In this document: positions 46,732 through 54,336 of the stretch, piece after piece
Numbering within the stretch: the first letter of the stretch is position 1
How the letters are laid out: every line of letters starts with the position of its first letter
Assembly (NCBI GenBank): GCA_903845935.1
Contig: CAIMZI010000079.1
Location: 1-64,000, forward strand
Reading direction: 5' to 3'
Length of the DNA stretch: 64,000 nucleotides
DNA from: an uncultured beta proteobacterium
Lineage (GTDB): Bacteria; Pseudomonadota; Gammaproteobacteria; Burkholderiales; Burkholderiaceae_C
Notes under the pieces: generated by a model
What the model was told of the DNA's origin: nothing
What the model saw: the letters and a program-made list of their open reading frames with translations, nothing else
The model's database searches: none
Translations under genes and position numbers: made by a program

Positions 46732-47364
46732 TCAGTCAGCGTCTTCCCAACCCGTGATCATTGCCTTGATGTGGGCAGTAGGCTTGTGGCCGATCGTTGC
46801 CAGGTAGATATGCACGATAAAAAAGACCAACATCATGAACGCGCCCGCCGTGTGGGCCCAAGCCACCCATTCCAGTTGCAACCAACTATCCAGCGAGACC
46901 CTAGCCCAGTTTGAACGAAACAGATACAGCAACCCTGATCCCCAGACCAGGGGAGAGATCATCGCCAGCAGTGCGAGATAGGCCAGTCGTTGCAAGGGGT
47001 TGTGCTTGTGCTGCAGGGTTTTGTGGAACGGATTGGGGGCATCTCTGAAGATGCCCCATGCGTAGTAGCGCACCATGGCATCTACCCGTTTGAGAGTGGG
47101 CAGATACTGGCGCCATTCGCCCGTGGTGAACTGCCAGAAAATGGTGAACGCCCACAGACTTAGCAGCAGCCAGGCAGATTGGGTGTGCAGATTCACGGCC
47201 GACTCAAAACCCAGCAGGTGGTAGCTGCCATGCACCTCGAAGCCGCTGAGCATCATGATGATCACCAGCACGGCTTGCGACCAGTGCCAAAAGCGTTCAT
47301 ACCGTTTGTACAAGTAGATGCGCGTTCCCACATCTTGTGGTGGGGTGTCTATGGCCTTATCCAT
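46732..47364 (-). CDS. Di-heme cytochrome b (cytochrome b561/thiosulfate reductase-like)
   Basis: A 210-aa four-helix membrane cytochrome b. Heme ligand His candidates occur in RYERFWHWSQAVLVII, NLHTQSAWLLL, WVAWAHTAGAFMML and FFIVHIYLATIGH. This fold delivers or accepts quinol electrons for periplasmic reductases. The ATG at 47364 has AAGGAG upstream; the tracked 47505 start runs into the octaheme gene. The 8-base overlap with the octaheme cytochrome gene indicates a membrane anchor/quinone partner for it. Confidence 0.9.
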   Translation of the reverse strand: MDKAIDTPPQDVGTRIYLYKRYERFWHWSQAVLVIIMMLSGFEVHGSYHLLGFESAVNLHTQSAWLLLSLWAFTIFWQFTTGEWRQYLPTLKRVDAMVRYYAWGIFRDAPNPFHKTLQHKHNPLQRLAYLALLAMISPLVWGSGLLYLFRSNWARVSLDSWLQLEWVAWAHTAGAFMMLVFFIVHIYLATIGHKPTAHIKAMITGWEDAD

Positions 47365-49054
47365 TTTTTTGCTCCTTGAGGTTGCGTTTGTGAGCCCACA
47401 TGCGAAGAAAGGCATGCAGCATGACGCCCGCCGCCGTAGCTGCAACTGCCAACCATCCCAGCCAATCAATCCACGGGTTGCTGTCGCGTGACGGCATGTA
47501 AACACCCTTGATGTCTTTCAGTCGCCCATGGGTGCTGTGGCACTGGGCGCAGGTGAGTGCATCGCCCTTGGGCGCGACCATATGGGTGATTGGCCATGTC
47601 ATCTCCGTGCTGACAAATCCATACTTGCCGCTGAAGGGCAGACCCGCCGCCTTCATGCCGGTGGTGATCGCTTTGCCCCAGTCATAGTTCTGCCACAAGG
47701 CCGTGTCATCTTCTCCTGCCGTATGCTGGACAGTGAGCACGTTGTTAACCATGTCATAGGGTTGTTTGCCGCGATGCACCTTGGTTGGCCAGATACGCGA
47801 GTCCGGGGCGTTGGGGCTGCCACCGACGACATTGATCTGCACGACTTTGGTCGGGTCGATTTTGTCGCCGATGACCTTGTAAGTGGAAACACCGTTGTAC
47901 CAGCGATACTCGGGAATGACATACGACTCCCAAACCCAGGCCCCTTTTTTGGAGTCAAAGGCTCTGCGACCGGCACTGTCTTTGCGGGCTGTAGGCTTGC
48001 CATTGGGTCCCATGACGGTAGCCTGTGACCAGTCCCAACTCATCTCCGTGCCAATGTCGTTGCGTGCGTATTCAGGAATGTGGCAAGTCTGGCAGGCTAT
48101 CTTGTCGGTATGCTCGTTCAGCTTGTCCATACTGGGCGGATGTGGTTTGTTGCTGTGGCAAGACTGGCAGGCAGCGGGAGAATCATCCAATTTGCCGCGA
48201 ATGTGGGCCTTGCCCGTAACTGCGGCTGCCACGTTGTACCGACTCCCGGACACTTCATGGCTGGATGTGGAGTGGCAATCTGCACAGCTGAAGTTGAGTC
48301 CTTTTTCGTTCATGTGCACATCGAGGTACTTGCCAGGATGTTGCAACGACGTATCCAGGTCGCCATGCTTGGCTCCATTGGCACCGGCGCCAAAAAAGTG
48401 ACAGGAACCGCAGTTGGTGCGACTCGGCATGGCAACCGATTGCGCTACCTTGTTCAGGTCCACCGCTTCCACGAACTTGCCCGATCCGGGCGGAAATTCC
48501 TTGCGTTCGTAGATTGGATGCCCGGAATCACCCGGCAACTTACGATAGGTGCCAGTGCTGTCGTGGCACACCAGGCAGTCCACGTTTTTGGCGCTCTTGA
48601 AGTCGAAGCTACTGTCTGCCCAACCCACGCCGGCATGGCAGGCCATGCAGTCTTTTTCGTTGGAGATGGGCGAGGTGCAGTAGTTATTGATGATGTTCTT
48701 TTTGCCGCGAATCTGCCCCGTCTTGGGGTCTGCCGATTCCCAGGTCCAGTGCTTGGTGTGCTGTACCTGGCTGGCAGCTTCGGTGTGGCAACTCAGGCAG
48801 GCGATGGTCACCTCGGACAGGACTTTGAACGATTGCTTGAGTTCCTTGAACTTGCTGTGGTCAGCTGTGGAATTGCTCTTCTTTCTGAGCGGCAAGGTGG
48901 CTGTCGGGAGCGCGCTGTTGGCAGTGGCTTGGCTGGCTTGTGGCGCAGGTGTGGATGCTGCAGGGGTCGGAACAGATGTTGCGAAGGAACTGAGTGTTGC
49001 CAAGAGGGCAGCAGATATCAGCGCCTTCAGCGCTACATGGGTTTTAGTGAACAT
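47357..49054 (-). CDS. Octaheme c-type cytochrome, tetrathionate reductase (OTR) family
   Basis: A 565-aa multiheme cytochrome with exactly eight CxxCH sites: CLSCH, CMACH, CLVCH, CGSCH, CADCH, CQSCH, CQTCH and CAQCH. It has a signal peptide (LKALISAALLATLSSFATS) and a C-terminal transmembrane helix (WLGWLAVAATAAGVMLHAFL). The heme spacing and the GADD-like AGEDDTALWQNYDWGKAI region resemble Shewanella OTR, which reduces tetrathionate, nitrite and hydroxylamine in vitro. The physiological substrate here is unknown. ATG 49054 with AAGG upstream is preferred to tracked 49078, and the next gene overlaps its end. Confidence 0.9.
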   Translation of the reverse strand: MFTKTHVALKALISAALLATLSSFATSVPTPAASTPAPQASQATANSALPTATLPLRKKSNSTADHSKFKELKQSFKVLSEVTIACLSCHTEAASQVQHTKHWTWESADPKTGQIRGKKNIINNYCTSPISNEKDCMACHAGVGWADSSFDFKSAKNVDCLVCHDSTGTYRKLPGDSGHPIYERKEFPPGSGKFVEAVDLNKVAQSVAMPSRTNCGSCHFFGAGANGAKHGDLDTSLQHPGKYLDVHMNEKGLNFSCADCHSTSSHEVSGSRYNVAAAVTGKAHIRGKLDDSPAACQSCHSNKPHPPSMDKLNEHTDKIACQTCHIPEYARNDIGTEMSWDWSQATVMGPNGKPTARKDSAGRRAFDSKKGAWVWESYVIPEYRWYNGVSTYKVIGDKIDPTKVVQINVVGGSPNAPDSRIWPTKVHRGKQPYDMVNNVLTVQHTAGEDDTALWQNYDWGKAITTGMKAAGLPFSGKYGFVSTEMTWPITHMVAPKGDALTCAQCHSTHGRLKDIKGVYMPSRDSNPWIDWLGWLAVAATAAGVMLHAFLRMWAHKRNLKEQKNG

Positions 49055-49071
49055 GATGGACCTTGCTTGGC

Positions 49072-49620
49072 TTAGCAACCACCCGCCGCTGTAGCACCGG
49101 CACCTCCACTGGCGCCGGGCGGGGCCGGCCTGACAATGGCAGGGGCCGGTTTGCTTGCGTCGAACAGAAGGAACTTGGCCTGGTCGGCCGACACATGGCT
49201 CATGATCTCTCCTATGTCTGAGCCAAACAGGCGCCCCAGAAAAGCGGCATTCATGGTGCCGATGTAGGTTTTTCCGTCGTTCTTTTTATAGACAGATACC
49301 TTGCACGGAATTAACAAAGAGAGGAATCTGACCTTGTCGTTCTTGAGGATGGGCCCCGAGTAGTTGGTACTGCATGCCTCTATCAGCATGACTGGCAAGA
49401 CATTGCCGCCGTCGTTTTGCACTGCTTTGGCCGGATCACGCAGGCCGACCAATGCCCAACCGTTGCCGACATTCTGGATGTTCTGTTGAATGCGTGCGAC
49501 CGTCTCCTCAACTCCAAATGGGCTGGGTGTTTCCTTGAACATCAGTCCGCCGAAGAGGTTGTAGACCAAGGAAAATACCAAGACCAGGCCCGCCATAAAG
49601 CCAGTGAAAAGTTTGATCAT
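49072..49620 (-). CDS. DUF302 exported/membrane-anchored protein
   Basis: A 182-aa protein with an N-terminal hydrophobic anchor (LFTGFMAGLVLVFSLVYNLFGGLMF). A DUF302 domain follows (VEETVARIQQNIQNVGNGW, ACSTNYSGPILKNDKVRFLSLLIPCKVSVY), then a Gly/Ala-rich tail ending in Cys. DUF302 proteins often sit in sulfur and redox loci, but their function is unknown. ATG 49620 has AAGGA; the tracked 49674 is too early. It heads the operon with the octaheme cytochrome (17-base gap). Confidence 0.85.
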   Translation of the reverse strand: MIKLFTGFMAGLVLVFSLVYNLFGGLMFKETPSPFGVEETVARIQQNIQNVGNGWALVGLRDPAKAVQNDGGNVLPVMLIEACSTNYSGPILKNDKVRFLSLLIPCKVSVYKKNDGKTYIGTMNAAFLGRLFGSDIGEIMSHVSADQAKFLLFDASKPAPAIVRPAPPGASGGAGATAAGGC

Positions 49621-49686
49621 GGAAAATCCTTTTGGTTTAAATTCCGTATATAAGCAATAAATGATGTAATCCACAGAAGACTTAAA

Positions 49687-49706
49687 GCTAGCGGGTTAAC
49701 CCTAGC
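49687..49706. promoter_or_regulatory. Palindrome GGGTTAACCC flanked by GCTA/TAGC
   Basis: GCTAGCGGGTTAACCCTAGC has a perfect 10-bp centre (GGGTTAACCC) flanked by complementary GCTA and TAGC with a 2-base asymmetry. It lies 67 bases upstream of the DUF302 ATG, where an operator for the octaheme cytochrome operon would be expected. No protein is known to me for this exact site. Confidence 0.45.
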
Positions 49707-49952
49707 TGCCAAGGCATTGCCTGCGCTAGGTCAAGATCAATGCCCTTAGTAGAGAAATTTCCGAATCACTTCATAAACTTGTCGCCTCAGTTCTCGCAAT
49801 CGGGGGCTTGAACGTCCAACGCAACAATCAACCAGTCGGCCCACCTGCAGGCACCATTTATACTTTCTCAGCTAACGGATATGGCATTCGCACCGAAAAA
49901 GCAATTCACGTCGAACTGGATCAACCGGACCATCTACTGGACATTCGTCCAT

Positions 49953-49968
49953 ATACCCCATAGGGTAT
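49953..49968. promoter_or_regulatory. Perfect ATACCC-CATA-GGGTAT dyad upstream of DUF3149/rhodanese
   Basis: A perfect inverted repeat with a 4-bp gap, 43 bases before the DUF3149 ATG. The same architecture occurs at 51397-51412 and, with one mismatch, at 34448-34463. GC-tract dyads of this kind are typical operators of CsoR/CstR-type repressors. A TGGACA (49938) could be the -35 of a promoter overlapping the site. Confidence 0.65.
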
Positions 49969-50011
49969 GATGCAAAAGTGCCAATCTACCTGAATCGCCA
50001 ATAGGATCCAC

Positions 50012-50179
50012 ATGAAGTTATTTGCCGACCTCTTCACCACCGACTACGGCTTGGTGGCGCTTGTCTTCACCTTGGCTTCCGTTGCGCTCGCCATAGCGAT
50101 GCGCCTCTTCATTGCAAAGAAGATGCGTGACAGCGACACCGCGCATCCATTGACCCAACCGTTGACCTCCAAGGACTGA
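50012..50179 (+). CDS. DUF3149 family small membrane protein
   Basis: Missing from the ORF track. ATG 50012 opens a 55-aa frame, MKLFADLFTTDYGLVALVF..., ending TGA 50177-50179. The motif DLFTTDYGL followed by one transmembrane helix and a basic FIAKKM segment is the DUF3149 pattern. AGGATCC precedes the ATG. It ends one base before the rhodanese ATG, so the two are co-translated, probably under the dyad at 49953. Function unknown. Confidence 0.8.
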   Translation: MKLFADLFTTDYGLVALVFTLASVALAIAMRLFIAKKMRDSDTAHPLTQPLTSKD

Positions 50180-50180
50180 A

Positions 50181-50537
50181 ATGAATTTCGCAAACGCGTT
50201 TGAACAGTATTGGCCCTTCTTTGCCCTGGTGCTCTGGTTTGGCTACAAGTGGTGGAACTCCAGACGCGTGGTGGCGCTGTTGCCGGAACTAAAAAGAAAA
50301 GGCGCACTGTTGATCGACGTGCGATCCGCGACGGAATTCGCCAGCGGCAACGCACCGGGAACCCTTAACATCCCACTTCAGGAACTGGGCAGCAGGCTGG
50401 CTGAGATTCCCAAATCGACCCCAGTGGTGTTGTGCTGCGCCAGCGGAACACGCAGTGGCATGGCCAAGCTGGTGCTTAAGAAAAATGGCTACCAACAGGT
50501 CTACAACGTCGGCACCTGGGGTAAGCTACTGGGGTAA
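50181..50537 (+). CDS. Membrane-anchored rhodanese-like sulfurtransferase
   Basis: A 118-aa protein with an N-terminal helix (YWPFFALVLWFGYKWW) and a single rhodanese domain. LLIDVRSATEFASGNAPGTLNIP leads to the active-site loop CCASGTRSG, where the second Cys forms the persulfide. It would transfer sulfane sulfur near the inner membrane. It is paired with a DUF3149 protein behind an ATACCC-N4-GGGTAT dyad. Confidence 0.9.
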   Translation: MNFANAFEQYWPFFALVLWFGYKWWNSRRVVALLPELKRKGALLIDVRSATEFASGNAPGTLNIPLQELGSRLAEIPKSTPVVLCCASGTRSGMAKLVLKKNGYQQVYNVGTWGKLLG

Positions 50538-50700
50538 TTTTCAGACCACCGCGACACCGACAGCCTAGCATGGCTTAAGTCAGGCATTCCTTCGCTTCAA
50601 TGCCTTGGCCATCCACGTAATTCAGGTTCGTGCAGAGCCCAGGCGCTGGTTAAACAATTCATGGTGACTGTCCACGTGCCTGGCGTTGTCGCAAAGGGCT

Positions 50701-51336
50701 TTAGCGTCGCACGCCAACCAGGCCAATGACGGCGGATTGGCCCTTGTGGCCGTCACCCTCTGTCAGCTCGGTCTCGTATTCATCCGTGACTTGAATGTCC
50801 AAATCGCCAAACGCCTCACGCAGCATGTCTTCGGTGTACAAATGCGACAGAACGGACGGTCCGCCGGTTCGGTATTCCAGTTGCTTGGGCGTGTAGCCCA
50901 GCAGGATGAGTGAGCCGCCGGGCTTGAGGCTGCGCACCATATTGCCAAAAAGCCTGGCGCGAAGCTCTGGATCGGCGAACTGCACAAATATGGTGGCGAT
51001 GCCGTCGTAATGATTCTGTGGCCAGGCAAAGTCGTCGCAAGTGGCGACGCTGAAGTTCACGCCGACCCGGCTATCCTCAGCAAGGCGTTTGGCCTTGGCT
51101 ACGCCCACCTCCGAGATATCAAAAGCGTCGACCTGGTGGCCTTGTTTTGCCAACCACACGCTGTTGCGGCCCTCACCATCGGCCACGCTCAGAATTCGGG
51201 AGCCCGGCTTCCAGATGGCTGCATTGCGCTGCAGCCATTCATTGGGCTCGGTGCCGAAGACATAACCGTCCTTGGAAAAGCGTGCATTCCAGGTCTGCGC
51301 GGGATCGGTAAAGGGTGTATTGCTTGAATGGGTCAT
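50701..51336 (-). CDS. Class I SAM-dependent methyltransferase
   Basis: A 211-aa methyltransferase. N-terminal GYVFGTEPNEWL is typical of a TehB-like/thiol-type subgroup. Motif I is ILSVADGEGRNSVWLA (D-G-E-G), motif II HYDGIATIFVQF and motif III LKPGGSLILLGY. The substrate is unknown; the subgroup includes enzymes acting on tellurite or small thiols, so a detoxification role is an inference. The dyad at 51397 sits 61 bases upstream of its ATG, linking it to the sulfur genes. Confidence 0.85.
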   Translation of the reverse strand: MTHSSNTPFTDPAQTWNARFSKDGYVFGTEPNEWLQRNAAIWKPGSRILSVADGEGRNSVWLAKQGHQVDAFDISEVGVAKAKRLAEDSRVGVNFSVATCDDFAWPQNHYDGIATIFVQFADPELRARLFGNMVRSLKPGGSLILLGYTPKQLEYRTGGPSVLSHLYTEDMLREAFGDLDIQVTDEYETELTEGDGHKGQSAVIGLVGVRR

Positions 51337-51396
51337 GCTGAAACTGCTTGCCTTGAAATTGAAGTATCCGTATCACATATACGTGGTGAGTCAAGC

Positions 51397-51412
51397 ATAC
51401 CCCAATGGGTAT
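51397..51412. promoter_or_regulatory. Perfect ATACCC-CAAT-GGGTAT dyad upstream of methyltransferase
   Basis: A perfect inverted repeat with a 4-bp gap, identical in half-sites to the one at 49953. On the minus strand it is followed two bases later by TTGACT, a good -35, so the site would abut the methyltransferase promoter. It lies between the methyltransferase and the patatin gene stop, so it can only serve the former. Confidence 0.65.
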
Positions 51413-51453
51413 GACTTAAGCCAGAGGCTCAATTCCGGCGGGAGCAGCGCAAG

Positions 51454-53994
51454 CTAATCCATGCCATGAGCGTGTACCCTACACCTGCAGTATTGCAGGC
51501 CGAACAGCAGGCGCGCCACCTGGTGCTTGGTTGGAGCCCTATATCCTTTTTCCGTCTGGTAGTGCTCTCCCAGCTCGGGGCCGCTGGCTTCGATTTCCTT
51601 GAGCATTTGGTAGGCGGTGATGTAGCCCAGCTCGCGGTAGGAGTCGAACTGCTTTTCATCAAAGAACTGGTCCAGGGTGGATTGGTTGGGAAATTCAGGG
51701 TGTTCCCTGCGGTAGCTGAACAAGTCTGCCGGCGCGCCCTTGAAGGCTGTGGCCTTGAGCAGGATGAGCGTGCCCACCTCGCGCTCGCTGTCTTGTTCTA
51801 CCCGCGTGGAGTAGCGGATGGGCGCAATCAGGTGGCCCTGTGCTGCGCGGGCTTGTGCGCAGTGGGCCTCTTGGGGCTGGGGTATGAGGGTGGCCAACTG
51901 GTCGTCGGTGATGTCGATCAGGGCGCCGAAATCCGCGCGTGCCTTCTGGATGGCGTTGGCCAAGTCGGTGAACTTAAAGTCCGGATCGGCGCTGGCGTCG
52001 CACACGATAATCAGTTTGAGGCGCCGGCGCACCAGCTCATACAGGCCCAGGTTCTCAAAATGTCCGCCGTCGGTGAGCAACGAGTAGCGTGCGCGCTCGT
52101 TCAGGTTAAAGCGCCCAAAGGACTCGAACAGCCCTGGATAGAGCTGGTTGGGCTTGCCCCACGAAAGACCCATGCCGCTGCTATCAGCCTTGGCGGCGCG
52201 CCTCGCATTGGTGGCCCAGTAGCCCAGCCGCAGATTGAGTAGGCCCATCAATACCGACAGCACCGGTTGCCGTGTGATGCCTTCGCCACCCGGCCCGGCA
52301 TTGGGGTTGACGGCCGCGCCTGAAATGGCCATGGCCGTGGCCAGCGTGAAGCCGCTGCCGGGCGTGCGGTCTGTGGCAGTCCAGCCGGTGGCCCGGCTGC
52401 CGCAGAACAGCGGGCTGAAAATGAAATTATCGCCACCTCTTGGCCGGTAACGCGGGTGCTGGGATGCCGTCAACACCACGTTGGCGTTGAGGATGGGGTA
52501 GGGGCCACGCAGCAGTTTGTTGCCGGAGTCGCTGAAGTTTGCTGGCTGGCACAGGTCGCCCAGCAGGGTAGCATCGCCAGGTTGGGGCCCGACGATGCGC
52601 CGGTAGAGCGCCTTCAAGCTGCCGACGATTCCGGACCAGACAGTGAGGTGCAAGGGCCGGGTGCTTGCCAGCATGTCGTCCTGTACCACCTGAAGATCGG
52701 GCAGAAACAGGTCCATCAGTCGGTCCCGGTAAAAGCGGTGCAGCGAGACGTAGTTGGCTTCCGGCAACCAGCCGAACATGAGCAGCAAGCTCCCCGCCAT
52801 CGCCAGTATTCCCCCATCGCCCCCCAATGCATGGTTCACACGCAGCCAGCCGGTCAGCATGTAGACCAGCAGCAGCAAGCCAAAGGACAGCAGCACTGAG
52901 GCCAGGCCCACCAGCAGCCCGGTTGGTATGCGGGGCTTGCTGCTGCTGCGTGCCTGCAGAAAGCCCCATAAGTTACCGATAATGCCGATGACCGTGGCCA
53001 CAATGCCGGTAGCCACCGGGTTGCTCTTGTCGCCCTTGTCCAGCATTTGGAACCAGCCCTGAATGTGGGTGAGGTGCAAGCCCGCCAGTAGTTCATAGAC
53101 CCAGGGCAGGCCGCCCAGCACCAACAGTGCAATGGCCGTCACAAACAAGTAATGCACAGCGACCTCATATTGGCGCCGCACCCAATAGGAGGAGCGTCGG
53201 CCACCGCGCTCCAGCAAATCAAAGCTGCGCGTCAACACGATGTAGAGCACCGACAACAGACTATAGGCCAACACGGCATCACCCGACAGGCTCAGAAACA
53301 CATTCGATGGTGGTATCACCAGCGCCGCTGCAGGGCTGACCGCGGCGGAGTCGGCATGGGGCAGGAAGACAAACCAGCCCTTTAGAAGCAGCAATTGAAA
53401 TAGAACCACCAGCAAGGCCACATGCACCACCAGGCTGCTGGTCAGATTGCGCAGCACTACCCCGGCCAGCGACAAGTACGTGATGCCATGTCCGGGCACC
53501 AGGTAGTTGGCGCTCTGGCGCAGGCGGCGCAGGAGTCTGCCCTTGAAGTTCTCATGGCGGCGCAGCTCCCGGTCCACCAAACCGCTGGCGGGATGCGAGG
53601 CCGCCACACCGGCCACACCCACCATGGGGTAGGCCACGTAGGGGAAGTTCTCCCGCGACACGTCAAACTTTGGCGCCCGCTTGAAGCCAGAGTCTGCCGC
53701 ACCCTTGGCCGATTGGTGCAACAGGTAGCTCAGCGAGGCACCGATGTAGCCACCGCCTGATACGCTGGACAGGTAGTCCACCTGGGGCAGAGCTCGCCGG
53801 TAGGCCAGCGCTTGTAGGACGCCAAGGCAGTAGCTGGCCGAGCGTATGCCCCCACCCGACAGTGCCAGCCCCACCAGTGGTTCGCGGCCTCGCCATTTTT
53901 TGAGGTGCTCGGTTTCGGCCTGAACAACCTCGGATGCACCGTCGTAGAAAAGATTTTCCGAACTGAATCGGTCCTGGCCTTCGCTTGCGTTCAT
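51454..53994 (-). CDS. Patatin-like phospholipase with embedded membrane domain
   Basis: An 846-aa protein. The patatin start is clear: oxyanion GGGIRS at residues 48-52 and the nucleophile elbow SVSGGG (Ser near 79). About 200 residues later begins a region with some six hydrophobic helices (residues about 185-410). The patatin fold resumes with the catalytic Asp in LLTDGGHFENLG near residue 640. The active-site dyad is thus split by a very large membrane insertion. It would hydrolyse membrane lipids. AGGAG precedes ATG 53994. It follows ybdD by 125 bases. Confidence 0.88.
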   Translation of the reverse strand: MNASEGQDRFSSENLFYDGASEVVQAETEHLKKWRGREPLVGLALSGGGIRSASYCLGVLQALAYRRALPQVDYLSSVSGGGYIGASLSYLLHQSAKGAADSGFKRAPKFDVSRENFPYVAYPMVGVAGVAASHPASGLVDRELRRHENFKGRLLRRLRQSANYLVPGHGITYLSLAGVVLRNLTSSLVVHVALLVVLFQLLLLKGWFVFLPHADSAAVSPAAALVIPPSNVFLSLSGDAVLAYSLLSVLYIVLTRSFDLLERGGRRSSYWVRRQYEVAVHYLFVTAIALLVLGGLPWVYELLAGLHLTHIQGWFQMLDKGDKSNPVATGIVATVIGIIGNLWGFLQARSSSKPRIPTGLLVGLASVLLSFGLLLLVYMLTGWLRVNHALGGDGGILAMAGSLLLMFGWLPEANYVSLHRFYRDRLMDLFLPDLQVVQDDMLASTRPLHLTVWSGIVGSLKALYRRIVGPQPGDATLLGDLCQPANFSDSGNKLLRGPYPILNANVVLTASQHPRYRPRGGDNFIFSPLFCGSRATGWTATDRTPGSGFTLATAMAISGAAVNPNAGPGGEGITRQPVLSVLMGLLNLRLGYWATNARRAAKADSSGMGLSWGKPNQLYPGLFESFGRFNLNERARYSLLTDGGHFENLGLYELVRRRLKLIIVCDASADPDFKFTDLANAIQKARADFGALIDITDDQLATLIPQPQEAHCAQARAAQGHLIAPIRYSTRVEQDSEREVGTLILLKATAFKGAPADLFSYRREHPEFPNQSTLDQFFDEKQFDSYRELGYITAYQMLKEIEASGPELGEHYQTEKGYRAPTKHQVARLLFGLQYCRCRVHAHGMD

Positions 53995-54119
53995 GAGGCT
54001 CCTCTTTGAAGTGCGACGCAGGCTTGGTGCTGGCCGTCACATCGTCAAATGGTGCGCAAGCGGTGAATCGACCGCTTGAGAATTCGCAACGAATTTCTGC
54101 GGCTGGCGCAGCCACCGGC

Positions 54120-54335
54120 TCAGCAGCAGCCGCCCGAGCGCCCCGATCCGTAGCGGGCCTCTTGGCGGTTGCGGATGAACTCCACCTCCGACAGAAAGGG
54201 CAGCTCGGAGTGCACCAATTTGCGGTGTCGAACGTAGGTAGCGTAATCGGGCACGCCCACCATCATTCTTGCTGCCTGCCCCAGGTACTTGCCCACCGTG
54301 GCCAGGTCGCTCTGAAGCAGGTTTTTGAACAGCAT
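54120..54335 (-). CDS. ybdD: YbdD/YjiX family small protein (DUF466)
   Basis: A 71-aa protein with the family pattern KYLGQAARMMVGVPDYATYVRHRKLVHSELPFLSEVEFIRNRQEARY and a Cys-Cys C-terminus. YbdD/YjiX proteins are encoded after cstA or btsT and are needed for, or modulate, pyruvate/peptide uptake. ATG 54335 lies one base after the cstA stop; the tracked 54419 start reads into cstA. Confidence 0.93.
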   Translation of the reverse strand: MLFKNLLQSDLATVGKYLGQAARMMVGVPDYATYVRHRKLVHSELPFLSEVEFIRNRQEARYGSGRSGGCC

Positions 54336-54336
54336 G

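Larger units (their letters stand above)
49621..50011. other. 391-base intergenic region between divergent operons
   Basis: This gap separates the DUF302-octaheme operon (minus strand) from the DUF3149-rhodanese genes (plus strand). It holds a palindrome at 49687-49706 and an ATACCC-N4-GGGTAT dyad at 49953-49968. One plus-strand frame is open for about 75 codons (49731-49964) but has no ATG, GTG or TTG start before family-like sequence, so I do not call a gene. No RNA gene is recognised. Confidence 0.6.

Noticed and set aside
48080-49075. 331-aa plus-strand ORF
   Set aside because: Antisense to the octaheme cytochrome, whose eight CxxCH motifs prove the coding strand.
49721-49734. FNR-like sequence TTGACCTAGCGCAG (minus strand)
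   Set aside because: Only the first half (TTGAC) fits; the second half does not match RTCAA, so an FNR/Anr box is not supported.
49731-49964. About 75-codon plus-strand open frame ending ...LLDIRPYTP
   Set aside because: No usable start codon or ribosome site, no recognised domain, and its end overlaps the regulatory dyad. It could be a gene remnant, but the evidence is too thin.
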